Assembly: GCF_963576675.1 (NCBI RefSeq)
Contig: NC_088918.1
Location: 38,535,501-38,599,500 of the forward strand
DNA length: 64,000 nt
DNA from: Euphorbia lathyris
Taxonomy: Eukaryota > Streptophyta > Magnoliopsida > Malpighiales > Euphorbiaceae
Direction: 5' to 3'
The notes below the pieces were generated by a model, which was not told the origin of the DNA, did not search any database, and saw only the letters and a list, made by a program, of their open reading frames with translations. Position 1 is the stretch's first letter, and each line of letters opens with the position of its first letter. The position numbers were made by a program, and so were the translations under genes. Of this stretch, positions 59,301 to 64,000 are shown in pieces.

Positions 59301-62225
59301 TATTAAAAGTGTCACAAGTAGCTCTTTGCTCCACTCTTTTTCAGTTTACCGATGGCCTCGCTCTTTACTGAAAAAACTCAACCGCGCTATGAAAAACTTC
59401 CTATGGACGGGGGATGTGAACAAGCGTAAACTGGTCACTGTAGCCTGGTCCCACTGTTGTTTACCGGCTAGGGAAGGAGGTTTGGGTATTCGAAACTTGA
59501 TTCACCTGAATTCAGCGATGTTGTCTCGACATAATTGGAACCTCATCTGTGGAAAAGACTTCATTTCGGTGTTAATTCAAAAACGTTTCTTATTCCCAAA
59601 TGGTTGGCCGAGGAACTATACATTTAACTCTTCAATATGGTCTTCACTAAAACACACATACAGGGATATTCGAAAGCATGTGTATTGGGTGCTTGGAACT
59701 GAGTCGGACAGAAACTTTTGGGTGGATGAATGGATTTGGCCAACATTAGCAGATCAAATGGACATCCCGGAGCGGAACAGACATTTACTCACTGATTGTA
59801 TTCAGAGATATAGGGATCACACTGGTTGGATTGATCTACCTGTGGAGGGGGATACTGCAACAGCAGTAAGTCGAGTTTCCATATCGCCTGCTGAGGACGA
59901 TCTATGTTGTTGGACGCCGTCTTGTAACAGTCAATTCTCTGTTAAAAGCTCTTATGACACATTCAGATTGAAGGGCCAAACAAATAACTGGTACAGGTTT
60001 ATATGGGGTGACTTTATTCCTCCATCGCGATCGCTCATTTGTTGGAAAGCGTTGCACGGTAAGTTAGCAACTGAGGATATGTTATGCCAACGCGGAATGA
60101 TACTTGCGTTGAGATGTAGTCTATGCGGAACTGCTGTAGAGACACAGGATCATCTGCTGATACAGTGTATTTTTGCGCGCCAAATTTGGAAATCACTAGA
60201 GGAGGCTTTTTTAACTTACCTGGGCACACCGCAAACAGTTGCTCAATTATTTCAACGGGCTAATGATTTACATTTCAGTTCGCAGGTCAAACCATTATGG
60301 CAAAGTGCAGTGATTCATGCTATTTGGGTAATATGGAAGGTAAGAAATAACTATATATTCAATGATGTATCGGTTGATATCTCATTCACTCTACGACTTA
60401 TTTGGAAAGGAGTGTGGGATGCAGATTTTTTTAATCATGGGGTAACGGGCTCAGCCAGGGATACACAGATTTTGTTACGATTTGGCATTCAGGGAAGGGC
60501 TGCCCCTCCCTTATGTTGCCAGTTCGTAACTTGGGCATCTCCGCCACACGGCTGGACAAAAGTAAATACCGACGGTTCCTCTTCAACTACAGCATCTGGC
60601 GCAGGGGGAATTTTTAGGAACTCGAGAGGGTTTCCGAGAGGTTGCTATGCACTGAAATTAGAGACATGTGATGCTCTTTTTGCTGAAATAAAAGCAGTCA
60701 TATACGCGATTAAAATGGCTGCGAATCGACATTGGTTTCCACTTTGGATAGAGTCGGATTCGTTGGTAACAGTGAATCTGCTAAAGAGCCGCAGCAAAGA
60801 GGTTCCATGGCAGCTTATGGCTGATTGGCTTCATTGTTTAACTATAATTAATAACCAACTGGTGTGTGTATCTCACATTTTTAGAGAGGGTAACTCAGTT
60901 GCTGACTGTCTGGCACGTAAAGGGGCTAGTGATATGGGGGAACAGTGGTGGGACAGCTATCCACCGTTTTGTTCTGAATATGTTTTTAATGACTTCAATA
61001 GAACTTCATATAGGCGATATTGTTAAGTTTGGTTTTGGACCTGTTGTCCAATTTTTCATTTTTTTCATTCTTTATTTTTGCAATTTGTAATTCTTTTCTT
61101 TTCATTTAATAAAATTTAGGGGTTTGGAGGTTGTGGGTAGGGGCTGATGCCAACCTAGTTGGGATGAGTCTTGCTTCTCAACCTTCTTGCTCTCTGCCTT
61201 TACTTAAAAAAAAGATAAGACTCCAATAATGATTTCTTATTATCTATAACAGTAATAAAATAATTGATGGAAGAAAGAATAACTGATTCAAGGCTGAATG
61301 GATCTTCTTCTTCTTTGTCATCTTCAATTGATAATTGATTTTATAGACAGAAACAAAAGAGGTAAAGTTATAGACAGAGAAAGCCTATTTTGATGAATAT
61401 GACAGTTTTTTCCTATAATCTAAATTAAGGCTTCAAAAGCGAATTCAACAGTAGCACACATTGATCTACTTACCATGCGAGGGGACTCGGGAGGGGGTTT
61501 GTAAGGACAAGTGAACGGTTCCCCTGTCACAAAAGGGTGTTTTGAAGCCTGCGGGCAAATAAGTAGCAACTCCATTATCATGAGTGCAAGTACATATTGT
61601 GGTGCAGGAGATAACAATAAGATGTGAAGAAATTGCTGAAAACTGGAGTAAATTGCAATTACCTGGAAAGGAGACCACCTTTTTGCAGGATCAAACTCAA
61701 CAAGGCCCCTCAAGAAATCGATCAAAGCTAATCGTATTTGACTTTCTGTTGTAGATTAATCATACAAAAATCAGCAACTTCCAGAAGGACACACATACTT
61801 GGAAATTTTTTGTTCAAATATTAAGATTAACCTTTAATAATATCTTCTTGTGGCAGATTCTTTCTGTAAGGATAGTTCGTAACGATTGCCTCAAGGTTCA
61901 TATGATGGAAATACTCCTTCCCAATAGATGGTTTTTTCAACTCTCTCTGAGCAGAACCCAGCAACCATCATATATCACAAAAAAGTGTCTATAAGCTCTA
62001 AAAAGGTCATATTATTTCCCTTTCATCAAACTACAATTTTTCTCATACTCCCCAACAAATAATTGAACACTTACAGCTTCATATTCTTCTACTGTCAAAG
62101 CTTTATAAGCACTTCTGCAACCCAAGGAAACTTCACCATTCTCTACGCTGTGGACACTTCCAATACACTTAAAGAACTTGCCTGTATTTTTTGCCTCCTT
62201 TAGTAGATAATCAGGGGGTTGTCCA
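44374..62225 (-). CDS. YAK1: YAK1/DYRK-family dual-specificity protein kinase, 3' part
   Basis: The plant YAK1 kinase acts in TOR-linked growth and stress signalling. Nine exons on the minus strand: 62225-62075, 61946-61832, 61745-61663, 61548-61474, 50719-50645, 50464-49638, 45436-45284, 44900-44605, 44450-44374. All are GT-AG and in phase, giving about 617 codons to TAG at 44374. The first visible exon opens in the kinase C-lobe ([20 protein letters not shown]). Next come [20 protein letters not shown], subdomain XI with its conserved Arg, then [20 protein letters not shown] and [21 protein letters not shown] long Gly/Ser/His/Asn-rich tail follows, as in plant YAK1. The ATP-binding lobe and catalytic loop exons lie beyond the right edge. 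Two introns (4.2 kb and 10.75 kb) are swollen by LINEs and TIR elements. The visible frame is undamaged. Confidence 0.93.
46268..48560 (-). mobile_element. L1-type LINE with large internal deletion, in a YAK1 intron
   Basis: A T run at 46266-46279 marks the tail of a minus-strand LINE. From its 3' end inward are RNase H (46691-46281: [26 protein letters not shown]), zf-RVT-like pieces (about 48145-47095), and then directly ORF1 DUF4283 (48540-48277: [26 protein letters not shown]). Endonuclease and most of the reverse transcriptase are missing between them. ORF1 resembles that of the LINE at 55299-61213, so they are relatives. The true 5' limit is uncertain and may continue to the right of the LTR-like segment. 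Confidence 0.75.
48589..49260 (+). mobile_element. LTR-like segment with possible start of gag
   Basis: Starts TGTTACAG, and carries TATAAAAG (about 48861) and AATAAAG (about 48940) in the order expected of an LTR, with a CA-ended stretch near 49073 (CATAACAAAACA). A GC-richer part after it could encode [11 protein letters not shown] and an Ala/Arg-rich run. No second LTR or target duplication was found, so this is tentative. It lies inside the same YAK1 intron as the LINE to its left. Confidence 0.35.
51682..54938 (+). mobile_element. RTE-type LINE, copy 2
   Basis: Begins CTCCGCCTGTGAGGGTCACT and ends with a (TTG)n tail at about 54925-54938. It is nearly identical to copy 1 (31491-34737) but inverted, about 17 kb away. 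The flanks AAACGTTAAGCCTA and AAATGTTAAGCCTA look like a target duplication with one change. The host element is itself made of such repeats, so this evidence is weaker than for copy 1. Confidence 0.9.
51796..54859 (+). pseudogene. RTE endonuclease-reverse transcriptase pseudogene, copy 2
   Basis: The endonuclease part (51796-53004) has [25 protein letters not shown] and [16 protein letters not shown] single-base loss near 52957 (one C fewer than copy 1 in ATGCCACCGGG) shifts the frame, and the ORF resumes as the reverse transcriptase (53031-54602) with [46 protein letters not shown] and [10 protein letters not shown]. The reverse transcriptase then ends at a TAG (54600-54602), and the usual C-terminal [20 protein letters not shown] region continues in another frame (54626-54859). 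It is better preserved than copy 1, with only two breaks. Confidence 0.9.
55523..56917 (+). CDS. LINE ORF1 protein (DUF4283, CCHC zinc knuckle)
   Basis: 464 residues, complete. The DUF4283 RNA-binding-like domain spans about residues 75-215, with [28 protein letters not shown] and a PWIPGFDP word. A zinc knuckle, [14 protein letters not shown], lies at about residue 259. The C-terminal half is acidic and low in complexity, ending in a basic patch ([12 protein letters not shown]). This is the standard ORF1 of plant L1 elements and binds the LINE RNA. Its TGA stop overlaps the ORF2 start as ATGA (56914-56917). Confidence 0.9.
   Translation: MEFFSHADLFARHKQKGTIGSADLTVPSSSISAAKSTPSFKDALLTREQPTMTVSQGEQPRIFDVGGFKAIKISQEVYNNRLKVCKFAVIGRLTLSKGDSPWKHQELKHKLNAIWGRSSDWKLISIGKGFYTIIMPDEEALKAIWSRGPLALKPGILRLQPWIPGFDPTKHKSTTAQLWVRIFNLPWEFWDRQIIADIARVIGIPLRFDKNTVDGEFGHFARILVDVDLSKPIQHTLRIDTDSLMVWVNLEYENLPAFCSECNSVGHITVNCRRNLKNKQGYGHTETNKVVETQNKHVWQCKPNMPAAPIDMKETTALEAATQENGDDISSASQDIEEDIIMETSPANHVDQQIVVFQTNIDNAGVTNPLNHELPTPLTRSSPSDCNTPNETVLVHTESIKPQQEHVSPDLESPARSWADQCESETEWQTVSNKNKRNKGKKKMIAGQELLTYKREVRPPTRYR
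56914..61026 (+). pseudogene. LINE ORF2 (endonuclease, reverse transcriptase, RNase H) with one stop codon
   Basis: One frame of 1370 codons interrupted only by TAA at 58540-58542, inside a word SQN*FGFTKGR where relatives usually have Gln; a CAA-to-TAA change would explain it. Domains in order: endonuclease (FWNCRGIG at residue 6, GDFNSV near 133, SDHSPI near 218), reverse transcriptase ([61 protein letters not shown] near residue 685), zf-RVT ([18 protein letters not shown]) and C-terminal RNase H (KVNTDGSSS near 1216, [25 protein letters not shown]). Without suppression of the stop it cannot make a full protein. Confidence 0.92.
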
Positions 62226-62991
62226 CTACAAACAATGCAACCATACATTAATGGCTGTACAAATTAATTGCAAACGAATGACCTTTAATAAGATAACATA
62301 TGAAATCTCTTAAAAACATCATTACACAGAATCCATGGAAAGAACTTCTGCATACACGTAAATACTAGAAAGTAACCTGCTGTTAAGATGTGCCTATACC
62401 ATACACAAGGAAATGGTCGATCTAATTAGGAAACAATTGTTCAAAGTCTTTCACATTTCATGTGATTGAATCCAGAAGAAAGAGGATGAGGAGAAGTAGC
62501 AGGCAGTAAATATAAACTAAGAAAGAAATGAAACATCAATCTCCAAACATTGAGACAACATACTAGTCTTCAGGTAAGTAAGATTTTTTTTTCCAAAGAT
62601 AATAAATTGCAGGCCAAATAGCCGAATTCTATAAGTTACCTTCCACTAGTAAGCATTGATTTAATTCCATCAATCATATCAACTAAAAACTGATATTACC
62701 CAGAAGAAAATTACTTTATACCGCAAAATGAACATGTATAACTTGCTTCAACAGCAAGTGCTTTGGTGTCTGAGTTGATGATTACATTAGCCACCAACCA
62801 ATGTATACTTATATGTACCTTGGTTACCAATTACAGGAATCAATCTCTTGAATTCTCTTAAATATATTAGTTGGATCAAATTTAAACAAAATGACATCAT
62901 AGAGAAAGAGCATGAAGGACCGGGAGACAGGTTGGTTGAAACAACTCAAATCCATCAAAGCATATTAAAATTTATTGAGAGCACTCATTAA
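62226..62991. other. YAK1 intron, no exon seen
   Basis: The exon preceding 62225 should end with a kinase segment like LLRRMIEILGG. No such sequence was found on the minus strand here, so the upstream exons are further right, beyond the window. Confidence 0.5.
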
Positions 62992-63230
62992 TAGGGCTGG
63001 GCGCGGATCTTGGAGAAACTGGATTGGGCCGAGAATATCCGAATAAAAAGATCCAGAATTGGACCGAACTGTTGACTTTTTTCAAAGAACTGGACCGAAT
63101 TGGAGTGTTGACTTTTTGTCAAAGAACTGGACCGAATTGGAGTGTTGACTTTTTGTCAAAGAACTGGACTGACCCGATAACCGAATTGGATTGGACTGGA
63201 CCGAACTGGATTGAAAGAACTGGAGATTTA
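62992..63230. mobile_element. hAT-like terminus with short tandem repeats
   Basis: Starts TAGGGCTGGGCGCGGATC, close to the terminal repeat inferred for the hAT element ending at about 7681. A subterminal block of three tandem units of about 36 bp (63071-63170; GTTGACTTTTTGTCAAAG, then AACTGGACCGAATTGGAGT) follows, along with repeated GGACCGAA(C/T)TGG words, typical of hAT subterminal regions. Right end and target duplication not found. Confidence 0.5.
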
Positions 63231-63283
63231 TCATATTAAATTTATATTTTATATATGAAGTTTTATTTTTTTCCTATTTCGTG

Positions 63284-63420
63284 AAGTGTTGTATTTCCTA
63301 TTTTTATTTAAGGTAGGTTGTATTTCCTATTCTTATTTAAGGTATGTTAGAATTACTAGGGTGATTTAAGGTATGTTATATTTCCTATTCTTATTTAAGA
63401 TATGTTAGAATTATTAGGGC
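63284..63420. repeat. Imperfect tandem repeat, TATTTCCTATTCTTATTTAA units
   Basis: Three or four copies of a unit around GTATTTCCTATTCTTATTTA, then AGGTATGTTAGAATTACTAGGG variants. The surroundings to 63640, with TTTAAGAGAATGAG and a CT-rich leader, look LTR-like, but no ends could be set. No coding sequence seen to the window edge. Confidence 0.5.
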
Positions 63421-64000
63421 GATGATTTGTTAGGCCAACTGTAATTCCCTTATCCCGTTTCCTATTTAAGAGAATGAGATTGTACTAATTGATTATGCAA
63501 TTGGTTAATGAAATCTTTTTTTTTTCCTTCTATATTCTTCTCTCTATTCTCATTCTTTTTTCTTTCTATTCTAAAATTCTAGTTCATGAGAATTCTAGTT
63601 CATCAGAATCCTAGTTCTGATATCATCTCCTCAATTTTCTCTCTAAAGTGAAATTTAATTGTTTGCAATTTCATTTTCAGGTATTACTTCTCCTACTATT
63701 TCTTTTGGTTGTTGGTTAAATCCTAAAATTTGTGTGCATATGACAATCATGATAGATTAATTAATTTGGTAGTGTTTGGCTTAGTCAAATTTCGATTTCT
63801 GTTATTGAATTTTAACTCGTTACAATCTAGCCAATTTTTTTTTTTTTGCTATCGTACTTTAATTTGTTGCTGTTCAGCTTAAGTTGTGCATTTCTTAAGA
63901 TTTGTGTGTCTTAAGATGTTAAAATTGTTAATCTTGAAACCAAGTTACTCATTTGTTATTTAGCAATTCGGTTTACCAATTGCTTTATTTAGGTTGAAAG

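Larger units (their letters stand above)
55299..61213 (+). mobile_element. Nearly intact L1-type LINE with RNase H, in a YAK1 intron
   Basis: About 5.9 kb, flanked by a perfect 13-bp target duplication GATAAGACTCCAA (55286-55298 and 61214-61226), with a short A-rich tail (61206-61213). It contains a 5' leader, ORF1, ORF2 overlapping by 4 nt, and a 3' UTR of about 180 bp. Orientation is opposite to YAK1. Both ORFs are open apart from a single stop in ORF2, so this is a fairly young insertion. Confidence 0.92.

Overview
This window is nuclear DNA of a flowering plant, probably a eudicot. It holds four real host genes, three of them split by GT-AG introns, set in a dense mass of nested transposable elements. 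Species cannot be named from the sequence.

Host genes: (1) an intron-less P-class PPR gene (10164-13247, +), like Arabidopsis At5g14770; (2) MEX1, the plastid maltose exporter (17023-20032, -), with 9 coding exons that all join in phase; (3) SIG1/SIGA, a plastid RNA polymerase sigma factor (38353-41393, -), with 9 coding exons plus an apparent 5' UTR intron; (4) the 3' part of a YAK1/DYRK-type kinase (44374-62225, -), with 9 exons visible and the 5' kinase exons beyond the right edge. MEX1 and SIG1 both act in the chloroplast, but nothing here suggests a functional cluster. The genes are ordinary neighbours.

Transposon layout, left to right. 1-2806: 3' end of a Tat-lineage Ty3/gypsy element carrying an antisense, apparently spliced reading frame before the polypurine tract and 3' LTR. 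This element is inserted in a foldback element (2807-3914). 4637-7681: decayed hAT transposon. 7900-8438: LINE RNase H remnant. 8470-9975: MULE-like TIR element (9-bp TSD) just upstream of the PPR start. 20384-28002: a related MULE-like element split by a decayed L1-type LINE (20442-~26580). 28016-28589: two tandem MITE copies. 28838-30313: solo LTR with perfect 5-bp TSD. 31491-34737: RTE-type LINE with 18-bp TSD. 35117-37559: young, internally deleted copia element with near-identical LTRs, nested in an older antisense copia fragment. 39070-39241: hAT-type MITE in a SIG1 intron.

YAK1 is the main host of insertions. Its 4.2-kb intron (45437-49637) carries a LINE and an LTR-like segment. Its 10.75-kb intron (50720-61473) carries a foldback MULE-like element (50988-55119) holding a second RTE copy (51682-54938), and then a nearly intact L1-type LINE (55299-61213) with a 13-bp TSD and a single in-frame stop in ORF2. 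YAK1 nevertheless keeps an unbroken frame through all visible exons.

I found no convincing new biological system. The most unusual signals are the spliced antisense frame in the Tat element, one apparent frameshift shared by both RTE copies, and the 9-bp TSD foldback families.
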